A stretch of DNA of 46,108 bases from Halomonas sp. (GTDB lineage: Bacteria > Pseudomonadota > Gammaproteobacteria > Pseudomonadales > Halomonadaceae), in contig NZ_JACUUD010000013.1 of assembly GCF_014859505.1 (NCBI RefSeq), positions 1 to 46,108 on the forward strand, written 5' to 3'. The position numbers and the translations under genes were made by a program. Every line of letters starts with the position of its first letter. Position 1 is the stretch's first letter. Shown piece after piece: positions 27,444 to 35,728 of the stretch. Below the pieces are notes generated by a model. That model was not told the DNA's origin. It did no database searches and saw nothing but the letters and a program-made list of their open reading frames with translations.

Positions 27444-29408
27444 TCAGGAAGGTGCCCCGGCATCGACGGGCTTGACCGTGGACTCCACCAGGCGCGCGCC
27501 GAAGGCCTGCTGCAGCTTCTGGATATTGGGGTCGCGCTGCAGGGCGGCAACCGCCTCGGCGTGGCGCTGGGCCGCCAGCCGTTCGGCCTGCTGGCGCGGG
27601 GTCTCGACGCCCTCGGGCAGGGTCCCCTCCTCCACCGCCAGCCGCCGCACGATGCCATGGTTCGCCAGGGCATCGCGCATGCGCTCCAGGTGGATATCGG
27701 CCTGCATCGCGGCCAGCGACGGGTCCAGGCGCATCCGCAGCACCTCGCCGTCGTCCTGCTCCACCACGCAGTTGGCCGCCAGGTTGCGGGTCAGGCCGCC
27801 CAGGCCCAGGGACTCGAAGCAGGCCAGCCACTCGGCGTGACCGAAGAGTCCCTCCCTGCCAGGGAGCGGGACGGCGGAAGGCGCCTCGACCGGGGCGGGG
27901 GACGCGGCCTGCTGCTGCTCGTCCGAGGCCACCGCCATCTTTTCTGGTTCAGGCTCAGGCTTGGGTGCGGGCGCAATTTCGGGGGGGCGAGGCTCGGTAT
28001 GCTCCCGGGGCTCCAGAGCCGCCTCGTGATGGGGCTCGGGGGCAGGCTCCGAGGGCGATTCGGGCAACGCCTCCCAGGGCGGGGGCGCCTCCGCCTGCGC
28101 CGCCTGCGCCTCGGGTTCGGCCGCCGCGGCGGCCGGCTCCGGCTCTGGCATGGGCGCGGGCGCAGCCTCCCTCGCCGCGGACGGCGAAGGAGCCGGCACG
28201 GGAGGCGCCGAGGAAGCGCCTGGGGCGGCCTGCGGGGCACTGGACGCCTGCACACTCGGTCCCGGGCCGCGCAGCGGCAGCGCCGTGCTGGCTGGCTTCG
28301 GCACGCCCTGGGGGCGGAAGGCCAGCATGCGCAACAGGGTCATCTCCAGGGCAGTGCGCAGGTCAGGCGCATGCTCCATGTCGCCGCGCCCCTGAATGCC
28401 GATCTGGTAGTAGAGCTGCACGTCCTCGGCGGTGAAGCGTGCGGCGAGGGCGAGCAGCGCCTCGCGGTCGCCGTGGCCGTTGTCCAGGGCGTCGGGCACC
28501 ATCTGGCCGATGGCCAGGCGGTGCAGCACCGCGGTGAGCTCATCGAGCACGGCGGCGAAGTCCGGGGCGCGCTCGGCCAGCGCCGCGACCTCGGCCAGCA
28601 GGCGGGCGGCGTCCACCTCGGCCAGGGCCTCGACCAGCGCCAGCACGTGGCGCTGGTCCAGGGTACCGAGCATGGCCGCCACGTCGGCATGCTCGACCCG
28701 CCCCTGCCCGAAGGCGATGGCCTGGTCGGTGAGGCTCATGGCATCGCGCATGGAGCCTTCGGCGGCGCGGCCCAGCAGCCACAGGGCGCTCTCCTCGAAG
28801 GGCACCGACTCGGCCTCGAGCACCTTGGCCAGGTGGCCGACGATGCGCTCGGGGGGCATGTGCTTGAGGGTGAACTGCAGGCAGCGCGAGAGCACCGTGG
28901 CGGGCAGCTTCTGCGGGTCGGTGGTGGCCAGCAGGAACTTCACGTGGGGCGGCGGCTCTTCCAGGGTCTTGAGCAGCGCATTGAAGCTGCTGGTGGAGAG
29001 CATGTGCACCTCGTCGATGAGGTACACCTTGTAGCGCCCCTGGGTCGGCGCGTACTGCACGTTGTCGAGCAACTCGCGGGTGTCCTCCACCTTGGTGCGT
29101 GAGGCGGCGTCCACCTCGATCAGGTCGACGAAGCGCCCCTCGTCGATGGCCAGGCAGCTGGAACACTCACCGCAGGGGGTCGAGGTGATGCCCTCGTCGC
29201 CATGACCGCCGGCCGTGCAGTTGAGGCACTTGGCAAGGATCCGCGCCAGAGTGGTCTTGCCGACCCCGCGGGTACCGGTGAACAGGTAGGCATGGTGCAG
29301 TCGGCCCTGGTCCAGGGCGTTGACCAGCGCACGCTGGACGTGCTCCTGGCCCACCAGTTCGTGGAAGGTACGCGGCCGCCACTTGCGGGCCAGAACCTGA
29401 TAGCTCAT
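27444..29408 (-). CDS. dnaX: DNA polymerase III subunit gamma/tau
   Basis: Clamp-loader ATPase that joins the replicase cores and helicase. 654 residues from ATG 29408. Walker A GTRGVGKTTLA is at about 45-55, a zinc module follows (Cys64, Cys79, Cys82 and Cys85 in CLNCTAGGHG and PCGECSSC), Walker B VYLIDEVHM is at about 129 and the SRC arginine finger is at 174-176. The segment from about 380 to 530 is a Pro/Ala/Glu-rich linker, then the tau-specific domain binds polymerase alpha (GHAEWLACFESLGLGGLTRNLAANCVV). No AAAAAAG-like slippery heptamer is seen, so a short gamma form made by frameshift is not supported. Upstream in-frame codons do not resemble DnaX. Confidence 0.97.
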   Translation of the reverse strand: MSYQVLARKWRPRTFHELVGQEHVQRALVNALDQGRLHHAYLFTGTRGVGKTTLARILAKCLNCTAGGHGDEGITSTPCGECSSCLAIDEGRFVDLIEVDAASRTKVEDTRELLDNVQYAPTQGRYKVYLIDEVHMLSTSSFNALLKTLEEPPPHVKFLLATTDPQKLPATVLSRCLQFTLKHMPPERIVGHLAKVLEAESVPFEESALWLLGRAAEGSMRDAMSLTDQAIAFGQGRVEHADVAAMLGTLDQRHVLALVEALAEVDAARLLAEVAALAERAPDFAAVLDELTAVLHRLAIGQMVPDALDNGHGDREALLALAARFTAEDVQLYYQIGIQGRGDMEHAPDLRTALEMTLLRMLAFRPQGVPKPASTALPLRGPGPSVQASSAPQAAPGASSAPPVPAPSPSAAREAAPAPMPEPEPAAAAAEPEAQAAQAEAPPPWEALPESPSEPAPEPHHEAALEPREHTEPRPPEIAPAPKPEPEPEKMAVASDEQQQAASPAPVEAPSAVPLPGREGLFGHAEWLACFESLGLGGLTRNLAANCVVEQDDGEVLRMRLDPSLAAMQADIHLERMRDALANHGIVRRLAVEEGTLPEGVETPRQQAERLAAQRHAEAVAALQRDPNIQKLQQAFGARLVESTVKPVDAGAPS

Positions 29409-29638
29409 GCAGCGCGGAATCCTTGCGGTGGTCGGAAGTCGGCGAGATGCCGGCGCCCGGTATATTGATCGGCGCCCGAGGCCCGATGGGATCATTCATT
29501 CTAGCGACTGGGGCCGGCCGCGGAAAGCAACCCGGGCCGCAGGTCCCGAGAAGCGGGCTCCGGCCTCTGCGCCGACCTCCGGCTGTGGTAGTCTCGGCCC
29601 GAATGACAGCCCAGCGCGCCTCGAACAGGGATGAGACC

Positions 29639-30601
29639 ATGAGCCGACAGCCTTCCGCACCGCCCACGGCGGGGATTTCCTATGAACAGGTCGCCGCCGC
29701 CGCCGAGAACCTCGAGGGGCGCGGGGCAGAGCCCACCCTGGCACGGGTCTGCGAGCACCTGGGCGCCGGCTCGCCCAACCGTATCCAGCGCCACCTGAGC
29801 GCCTGGCGCGCCGCGCGCCCTGCGTCGTCGCCCCCCGCTCCCCGGCTGCCGGAGGCCCTCATCGCCGCGCTGGAGGAGGAGCTCGAGCGACACGCCAGCG
29901 CCGCCCTGTCACGCGGGGAGCAGCTCGCCGATGAGGCCCGCAGCGACGCCGCCAGCCTGGCCGAGCTGGGCGAAGCGATGGAACAGCGCCTCGCCGAGCG
30001 AGAGACTCGACTGGCCGCCGCGGAGAGCGCTGCCGAGCAGGCCCTCGCGCGTCGCGATGAGCTGCAGGCGAGTCTCAACGAACTGCGCGAGAGCCTTGAG
30101 ATCGAACAGCGCGAGGCGCGCACCCATCGCGAGGCGCTGCTGCAGACCCGCCAGCAGGTGGATATGCTGCGCGAGCAGCTTGAGGAGGCCGTGCAGGCCC
30201 GGCTGGCCGCCGAGCGCCAGGCGCGGGACGCCGATGCCGAACGCATCAAGGCGGAGCGCAGCCAGGCCGTGGCCGAGGCCCAGCGCGACAGTGCCCTGGC
30301 TCAAGTACGCGAGAAGACCGAGCAGCATGCCGAACTGCACAAGGAGTTGCAGGCCGATCGCGCCCGTCAGCGTCAGGAGATCGCCGAGATGCGCAGCGAA
30401 CAGAAGCAGCGCGTGGATGCCATGGAACGAGCCCGCAACGAGGCCCAGAAGCAGGCCCAGGAGGCAGCTCAGCGGGCCTCCAAGGCCGAGATCCGCGCCG
30501 AGGCGTTGCAGGCCACCCAGGCCGCCCTCAAGTCACGCATGGACGCGATGCAGGTTCAGCAGCGCCAGCGCAGCCAGCGCCCCATCGGCGAACGCGATTA
30601 A
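29639..30601 (+). CDS. KfrA-like DNA-binding coiled-coil protein
   Basis: 320 residues from ATG 29639. The N-terminal 60 residues match the KfrA-type DNA-binding domain (ISYEQVAAAAENLEGRGAEPTLARVCEHLGAGSPNRIQRHLSAWR), a winged-helix-like region. The remaining 240 residues are an almost continuous coiled coil rich in Glu, Ala, Arg and Gln (SLAELGEAMEQRLAERETRL onwards). KfrA proteins were described on plasmids such as RK2, where they bind their own operator and help partition plasmid DNA; chromosomal relatives are less well known. No plasmid gene surrounds it here. It is divergent from dnaX across 230 bases, suggesting a chromosome-maintenance or repressor role, which is inference. Confidence 0.8.
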   Translation: MSRQPSAPPTAGISYEQVAAAAENLEGRGAEPTLARVCEHLGAGSPNRIQRHLSAWRAARPASSPPAPRLPEALIAALEEELERHASAALSRGEQLADEARSDAASLAELGEAMEQRLAERETRLAAAESAAEQALARRDELQASLNELRESLEIEQREARTHREALLQTRQQVDMLREQLEEAVQARLAAERQARDADAERIKAERSQAVAEAQRDSALAQVREKTEQHAELHKELQADRARQRQEIAEMRSEQKQRVDAMERARNEAQKQAQEAAQRASKAEIRAEALQATQAALKSRMDAMQVQQRQRSQRPIGERD

Positions 30602-30721
30602 CAGCGCTCGAACCCGCTCAGCACATTGGCGACGTTGACGCCGATCCCCTCCACCCACGAAAGACTCCGCTGCCGAATACCCTTGACTGCGATAACCTCA
30701 ATGCATGGGCTAGTGAAGGGA

Positions 30722-31186
30722 ATGCCAGCCGTGACAGACGAATGGGTCGATACGGGCCACCTGCTGGTGGCGGGCACCACCTTCGCCGTGGTGGTGGCCT
30801 GCGTGCTGCTGCACTACGAGGTGGCCATCACGCTGAGCCGGCTGATGGATAAGAACTCCGGCACCCAGCGGCGGCGCTTCCTGATGCTGATCTTCGGCCT
30901 GCTGGGCGCGCATATCGCCGAGATCTGGCTGTTCGGCCTGGCCGCCTGGCTACTGCTCGACCATCCCCTGGCGGGCAGCCTCGCCGGCTTCGAGTCGCTC
31001 ACCTTCCTCGACCATGTCTATCTCTCGGCCGTGACCTATACCACCCTCGGCTACGGCGACCTGGTGCCGCGGGGTCATATCCGCTTTCTCATGGGCACCG
31101 AGGCGCTCACCGGCTTCATGCTGATCACCTGGTCGGCCTCGCTGACCTTCATCGAGATGCAGAAGCACTGGGAGGGGGGCAGGTAA
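30722..31186 (+). CDS. Potassium-type ion channel protein (Ion_trans_2 pore)
   Basis: 154 residues. A pore loop with a selectivity-filter sequence is clear: HVYLSAVTYTTLGYGDLVP, where TLGYGD corresponds to the TVGYGD filter of K+ channels. Predicted helices: an N-terminal one (LLVAGTTFAVVVACVLLHY), a second before the pore (FLMLIFGLLGAHIAEIWLFGLAAWLLL) and a last one after it (LMGTEALTGFMLITWSASLTFIEM). No cytoplasmic RCK or cyclic-nucleotide domain follows, so gating input is not visible. ATG 30722 follows GAAGGG closely; GTG 30731 has better spacing and is an alternative. In a halophile such a channel could serve osmotic or membrane potential control. Confidence 0.85.
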   Translation: MPAVTDEWVDTGHLLVAGTTFAVVVACVLLHYEVAITLSRLMDKNSGTQRRRFLMLIFGLLGAHIAEIWLFGLAAWLLLDHPLAGSLAGFESLTFLDHVYLSAVTYTTLGYGDLVPRGHIRFLMGTEALTGFMLITWSASLTFIEMQKHWEGGR

Positions 31187-31282
31187 GAGTCGCACCGGAA
31201 GAGGCGTCGATCGACGGCTCGGTGGACGAGAGGCAGGCACGCAGGAAGAGGAAAAATCGGAAAAGACGAGGCCCGAAATGGA

Positions 31283-31392
31283 GGCGGCCCCGACAGCCAC
31301 ATCCCGGCACACGCGTCCACCACTACCGTTGCTCCCTTCCGGGCCTGGCGGGGTTTGCGGCTTAGCATTGCGGGAGGACCGACGGGGCCACC
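31283..31392 (-). ncRNA. ffs: 4.5S RNA of the signal recognition particle
   Basis: RNA partner of Ffh, which targets inner-membrane proteins to FtsY and the translocon. The minus strand shows the conserved hairpin: CCUCCCGCAAUGCUAAG on the 5' side, the apical CAGGCCCGGAAGGGAGCA with its GGAA tetraloop, then GACGCGUGUGCCGGGAUGUGGCU on the 3' side. Each part is near identical to Escherichia coli 4.5S RNA. The ends pair as GGUGGCCCC with GGGGCCGCC, which set the boundaries (about 110 bases). U-rich stretches (CUUUUCC, then AUUUUUCC) follow in the 31240-31270 region and may help termination. Exact mature ends are estimated. Confidence 0.95.
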
Positions 31393-31473
31393 ATTGCAGG
31401 ACGTCTTTAACGTCAACGTCAAGGGCTCGGGGACTGGAGCGTTGGTAATCAACGCCTTGCCGAGTGCGGACGC

Positions 31474-31502
31474 ACTATAACAACGCGGGGACCGGCCGGC
31501 AA
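31474..31502 (-). promoter_or_regulatory. Probable promoter for ffs
   Basis: TTGCCG (31502-31497) and TATAGT (31479-31474), 17 bases apart on the minus strand, form a good sigma-70 match. Transcription would start near 31467 and leave a leader of about 75 bases before mature 4.5S RNA. That leader holds a perfect GCGTTG/CAACGC stem (31439-31455) and a GACGT/ACGTC stem near 31400-31415. RNase P processing of 4.5S precursor leaders is established in Escherichia coli. Confidence 0.5.
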
Positions 31503-31633
31503 GGGCCGTTTTCACCCACGGGCCAGGGTGAACCCGACCGATCGTTGCTGTATCGTGGAAAAAAACTTCCCCCCCCAAGGCTTGACCCGAGGTCGGCCTG
31601 GGAACCTGTCCACTCCCCCATCTGGAGGCACCC

Positions 31634-32857
31634 ATGAATAAGGATCCGAACAAGGGCTACATTGCTCTGCTTGGCTGGAGCCTGAACGCCATCGAAGCTG
31701 CCGAAAACTTCGACCGACGCTACGTGGTGGTCGCCCCGGACTGGGCGGAAGAGTACTGCCAGAAGCACGACATTCCCTATGTGCCCTGGAACTTCGAACG
31801 CTTGAACGACCGCTCCCTGGAGATCGCCCACACCCTCCAGGAGATGAAGGTCGACGTCGCCATCCCGCTGTTCGAGGAGACCGTGGAGTGGGCCGGCGCC
31901 ATCAACTCGGTGCTGCTCGACAACCCGCGCCTCTACGGCCAGTCGCTGCTGCTGCGTGACAAGGCATTGATGAAGCGACGCGCCCAGCTGGGCGGCATCC
32001 GCGTGGGCATCTTCGAGGAGGCCCATGACAAGGAGGATGTCGTGCGCTTCCTCAAGCGGGTCAACCAGACCCTGCTCAAGCTCGACGGCGACCCCAACGA
32101 CCCGATCCACCTCAAGGCCTTCGACAAGGCCGGCTGCCTGGGCCACCGGGTGATCCGCACCCCGGACGAGGTCGATACCATTCCCGACGAGGAGTTCCCG
32201 GTGCTGATGGAGTCGCACCTGGACGGCTGGGAGTTCGCCGTGGAGGCGTGGATCCACAACGGCAAGATCGCCTTCCTCAACATCTCCGAGTACGTGACTC
32301 TAGGCTACTCGGTATTCGTGCCCGCCTCCCCGGAACTTGAGCACTATCGCCCCCAGATCACCGCCCAGATCGAGAAGCTGATCAAGGCCTTCGACATCGA
32401 GTTCGGCCTGATTCACCCCGAGTACTTCGTCACCAGCGACGGCGAGATGTACTTCGGCGAAGTCGCCTACCGGCCGCCGGGCTTCAAGGTGTTCGAGCTG
32501 CTCGAGCGGGTCTACGGTTTCAACGCCTACCAGGCCTCCATGCTGGTGTTCGATCCCAGGACTACCCCGGAGGAGGTCGCCGCCTTCTTCCCGAAGGAGG
32601 TGGTGGACGCCGACGGCTATGCCGGCTGCTTCGGGGTCTATCCGCGCCGCCGCGTGGTCAGCAAGCTGGAGATTCCCGAGGAGGTCGAGGACGACCCCTA
32701 CTTCGAGTCCCACGAGCTGACGCCACCGATGGAAGAAACCGTGACCAAGCGCACCGCCTTCGGTACCCATTGGGGCCTGGTCTACTTCAAGGGCGATGAG
32801 GCGGCACGCATGAAGGAACTGCTCAAGCATATGGAAGAGCTTGATTTCTATGTCTGA
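31634..32857 (+). CDS. ATP-grasp ligase, substrate unknown
   Basis: 407 residues. N-terminal Rossmann-like preATP-grasp domain (IALLGWSLNAIEAAENFDRRYVVVAP), then an ATP-grasp fold. Likely nucleotide and metal residues: Lys161 in HLKAFDKAGCLGHRV (the lysine plus glycine-rich loop), Glu193 in VLMESHLDGWEFAVEAW, Glu263 in LIHPEYF, and Glu276 with Arg280 in YFGEVAYRPPG. Such enzymes form an acyl-phosphate and join a carboxylate to an amine or thiol, often making peptides or modified metabolites. No carrier, PurT or biotin-carboxylase partner domain is seen. A GGAGG site lies seven bases upstream of the ATG. First gene of an operon with the 678-residue protein (45-base gap) and TlyA. Specific product not recognised. 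Confidence 0.85.
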   Translation: MNKDPNKGYIALLGWSLNAIEAAENFDRRYVVVAPDWAEEYCQKHDIPYVPWNFERLNDRSLEIAHTLQEMKVDVAIPLFEETVEWAGAINSVLLDNPRLYGQSLLLRDKALMKRRAQLGGIRVGIFEEAHDKEDVVRFLKRVNQTLLKLDGDPNDPIHLKAFDKAGCLGHRVIRTPDEVDTIPDEEFPVLMESHLDGWEFAVEAWIHNGKIAFLNISEYVTLGYSVFVPASPELEHYRPQITAQIEKLIKAFDIEFGLIHPEYFVTSDGEMYFGEVAYRPPGFKVFELLERVYGFNAYQASMLVFDPRTTPEEVAAFFPKEVVDADGYAGCFGVYPRRRVVSKLEIPEEVEDDPYFESHELTPPMEETVTKRTAFGTHWGLVYFKGDEAARMKELLKHMEELDFYV

Positions 32858-32902
32858 TACAGGCGTCATGGAAAGGTGACAGCCTGACGACAAGGAGTCG
32901 GC

Positions 32903-34939
32903 GTGACCACGCACCGACAGACGCAAGACACGAATGCAACGCCTGCGGCCAACGATAAACTCGTTGGCCTCTGCCAGAAACTGGATGAGGCGATCAGCCT
33001 CCTGACTCACTCCCGAGAGTTTGCCAAGCCCGGCAAGCTGCCTCGGGTGTTCGACACCGCCCGCCGGGTGCTGCTTCAGGAGGGCGGTGCCGCCGCCATC
33101 GAGGCCCGCGCCCAGGCTTTCGAAAAGGCCGGGGTCTTCCTAGGCTCAGACTGGGAGACTCCCCAGTTTCTGGTGCCTTCTCTGACCACCCATGCGCTCA
33201 AGAGCCCCGACCCCAACATGGTGGTGATCGAGGCATTGAGCGAGTTGCGTCTATTGGCCGTGGCCAAGGGGGAGTACCTGCATGACCAGATCTCCGCCGA
33301 GCAGGCGCACCACTACCTGACCCAGGTGATGGCGATCAATCTGTGGCTGCTGTTCGGCGCACCCAGCGAGGCAGAGCGCGAGACCCAGGGCCGCCTGGCC
33401 CAGATTCCCCGCCACCTGTTCCAGCATCTGGCCCAGCGCATCGGCTACGAGCACATCATCGACCGTCTGATCGAAGAGATCTGGCGGATCCTGCAGCAGC
33501 GCCCCATCCAGGTGGAGCCGGTCAAGGCGATGATCACCCAGATCGCCATCTGCCAGGCCAATCCGGAGATCGACCTGGGCATCAGCGGCCAGGGCGCCGA
33601 CCGCCTGGTCAGCTCGCTCTACGGACCTACCCGGGCCTGCCGCGAGGATCCGGGGCACGAGATCTATCGTGAACGGCTCTCCAGCATGGATAGCGCCGCC
33701 CTCCAGGGAGAAGCCACCGGATTTGCCCGCGCCATGCACGACACCGGGCTGGTCTCGTCCTACCACCCGGTGCTGCTGCGTCACCTGCTGGATCACAGCG
33801 ATCACCTGGTGGCCGAGGCGCTCGGGCTCTCGGCCACCGGTCGCGACTGCCTGCTCTGCTACCGCGAGCTGGTCTCCGCGCTGATCCGCAGCGGCGTGCA
33901 CCCGACCACGCCCCAGGCCGTCTTCGGCCTGGCGCTGCTGCTGGAGCGCGGCATCCTCTACCAGCCGCCGGTCGCCCCGGCCATGTGGCGCCAGCTGAGC
34001 CTGACGCTCTCCGAATGGTCACAGGCGCGGCTCAACCTGGCCTTTGGTGAGACGGTCTCACCCAGGGCCCGGCTGCTGGAGGGGGTGTTGTGCATGCTCG
34101 GCCAGCCGCTGGGCGTCGGTCAGGGCAACAACCCCACCTGCCAGTCGGCCCGGGCGCTCTCCATGTGGGCCTACAACGACCCCGACTACATGCTGCAGAT
34201 GGTGGCCTGGGCAGCCCGCGACGACGAGATCATCATGCACTTCGAAGGCCAGCCGATCTCCTCGATGGAGAGCAGCGGCGGCGTGGCCCAGAGCCTGCCC
34301 CTGGACCTCGACCCAGTGTCGCTGATCGTGGTGCCCCACCTGGATCGCATCTATGCCGAGATGGGCCGACGATGCATCGGCCGAGAAGGCGACCCCCACC
34401 GCTGGGTCAACCCGGAATTCCATGGCTGGTGGTCGGGGCGAGGCTTTCGTATCAACGTCGACGTGGCCACGGGCCAACTCCATGAGCTGGACACCTTCCT
34501 GCGCCACTTCTATGCGAGCTACCACCCCTATTACAACGGTAACCAGCCGCTGATACACCCCCAACCGGCGGGCATTGCCGTGACCGACAGCGCCGCACGC
34601 TTCATCGGCTGGCACGCCATCACCGTGCTGCGCGTCTCGCTGGACCCCTCTGACGTGATGCGGGTCTATTTCTACAATCCCAACAACGACAGCGGTCAGG
34701 ACTGGGGTGACGATATCAAGGTCAGCACCGCCGACCACGGTGAGCGTGCGGGAGAGGCCTCGCTGCCCTTCGAGCAGTTCGCCTCACGACTCTACATCTT
34801 CCACTACGACCCGCTGGAGCGCGGCGAGCTGGCCCAGGTCACCCAGGCGGAGCTGGACCTTGTGATCGGTCACATCCACCGCAGCTGGGGGGCAGACAGA
34901 GTCCCGCCCACCGACCTGCAGGCCGACGAAGGACCCTAG
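32903..34939 (+). CDS. Uncharacterised protein with papain-like Cys-His-Asn motif
   Basis: 678 residues; family not recognised. GTG 32903 follows AAGGAG at good spacing. Residues 1-380 look helical and soluble, without signal peptide or membrane helix. In the C-terminal part, Gln407 and Cys413 lie in a GQGNNPTCQSARALSMW stretch, His571 in IGWHAITVLRV, and Asn592 in VYFYNPNND. The six-residue Gln-to-Cys step equals that of papain (Gln19, Cys25). The His-to-Asn distance of 21 (papain 16), with His on a predicted strand, also fits a papain-like or transglutaminase fold. The function is inferred only. The ATP-grasp gene precedes it and TlyA follows after six bases, so the three are probably one operon. 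A peptidase, amidase or transglutaminase paired with the ligase is the leading idea. Confidence 0.6.
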   Translation: MTTHRQTQDTNATPAANDKLVGLCQKLDEAISLLTHSREFAKPGKLPRVFDTARRVLLQEGGAAAIEARAQAFEKAGVFLGSDWETPQFLVPSLTTHALKSPDPNMVVIEALSELRLLAVAKGEYLHDQISAEQAHHYLTQVMAINLWLLFGAPSEAERETQGRLAQIPRHLFQHLAQRIGYEHIIDRLIEEIWRILQQRPIQVEPVKAMITQIAICQANPEIDLGISGQGADRLVSSLYGPTRACREDPGHEIYRERLSSMDSAALQGEATGFARAMHDTGLVSSYHPVLLRHLLDHSDHLVAEALGLSATGRDCLLCYRELVSALIRSGVHPTTPQAVFGLALLLERGILYQPPVAPAMWRQLSLTLSEWSQARLNLAFGETVSPRARLLEGVLCMLGQPLGVGQGNNPTCQSARALSMWAYNDPDYMLQMVAWAARDDEIIMHFEGQPISSMESSGGVAQSLPLDLDPVSLIVVPHLDRIYAEMGRRCIGREGDPHRWVNPEFHGWWSGRGFRINVDVATGQLHELDTFLRHFYASYHPYYNGNQPLIHPQPAGIAVTDSAARFIGWHAITVLRVSLDPSDVMRVYFYNPNNDSGQDWGDDIKVSTADHGERAGEASLPFEQFASRLYIFHYDPLERGELAQVTQAELDLVIGHIHRSWGADRVPPTDLQADEGP

Positions 34940-34945
34940 GGGAAG

Positions 34946-35722
34946 ATGCCGCGTCTCGACCAGCTTCTCGTCACCCTGGGCCTGGCCCGTTCACGCACCC
35001 GCGCCCAGCGGCTTATCCGCCACGGGCGGGTGAGCCTGGACGAGGGCGGCCGCGTGCTGACGAAGCCCGGCGAGAAGCTGCCGGCGGATACCCGGCTGGC
35101 GGTGCAGGAGGACCCCGAGGAGCGCTATGTATCGCGGGCGGGGCTCAAGCTGGAGGGACTGATCGAGGCGCTGGGACTCGACCTGACGGGCCGACTGGTC
35201 CTCGACGTGGGCCAGTCCACCGGCGGCTTCACCGACTGTGCCCTGGCCCATGGAGCCCGCCACGTGATCGGCGTGGAGGTGGGCCACGAGCAGCTCGACC
35301 CAGGCCTGCGCGAGGATTCCCGGGTCACCTGCCTGGAAGGGCTCAACGCCCGGGCCATGAGCGCCGACCCTCGCCTGCGGGCGGCCTTCGAGGCACAGGG
35401 CGCCGCGGGGCCGGACCTGGCAGTGATGGATGTCTCCTTCATCTCCCAGACCCTGATCCTGCCGGAGATCAGCGCCCTGCTGCGCGAGGGTGGCGAGCTC
35501 GCCAGCCTGGTTAAGCCGCAGTTCGAGGTCGGACCGGGCGGTGTCAACGCCCGCGGGCTGGTCACCGATCCCGCCCGCTACAAGGAGGTGGAAGCAAGGA
35601 TCCGCGCATGCTGCGCCGGGGTGGGCCTGGCGATCCGCCACTGGCAGCCAAGCCCGCTGCTGGGTGGCGACGGCAACCGCGAGTTTCTGCTCCACGCCGT
35701 GCGCGAGCCGTCGCCGGCCTGA
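34946..35722 (+). CDS. TlyA-family ribosomal RNA 2'-O-methyltransferase
   Basis: 258 residues. An S4 RNA-binding domain (RLDQLLVTLGLARSRTRAQRLIRHGRVSLD) precedes an FtsJ-like SAM methyltransferase. The catalytic K-D-K-E type residues are present: Lys68 in YVSRAGLKLE, Asp in AVMDVSFIS, Lys in SLVKPQFEVG and Glu in NREFLLHAV. The SAM loop is DVGQSTGGFTDCAL. Known TlyA enzymes methylate 16S and/or 23S rRNA cytidines; some were first called hemolysins. The start codon follows GGGGAAG just after the stop of the papain-like gene, consistent with one operon. Which rRNA site it modifies cannot be read here. Confidence 0.94.
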   Translation: MPRLDQLLVTLGLARSRTRAQRLIRHGRVSLDEGGRVLTKPGEKLPADTRLAVQEDPEERYVSRAGLKLEGLIEALGLDLTGRLVLDVGQSTGGFTDCALAHGARHVIGVEVGHEQLDPGLREDSRVTCLEGLNARAMSADPRLRAAFEAQGAAGPDLAVMDVSFISQTLILPEISALLREGGELASLVKPQFEVGPGGVNARGLVTDPARYKEVEARIRACCAGVGLAIRHWQPSPLLGGDGNREFLLHAVREPSPA

Positions 35723-35728
35723 CGGGAC

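Noticed and set aside
27444-29408. Programmed frameshift in dnaX giving a short gamma protein
   Set aside because: The only A-rich spot near the linker (coding for PEPEKM) is not an X-XXY-YYZ slippery heptamer, and no convincing pseudoknot or stem follows.
31393-31425. TTGACG with TGCAAT 18 bases on as the ffs promoter
   Set aside because: Its start would fall inside mature 4.5S RNA, so the upstream TTGCCG/TATAGT pair is preferred.
31511-31532. TTCACCC/GGGTGAA stem upstream of the ATP-grasp gene as a terminator
   Set aside because: No T-run follows on either strand; it may be a weak operator, but nothing supports a specific role.
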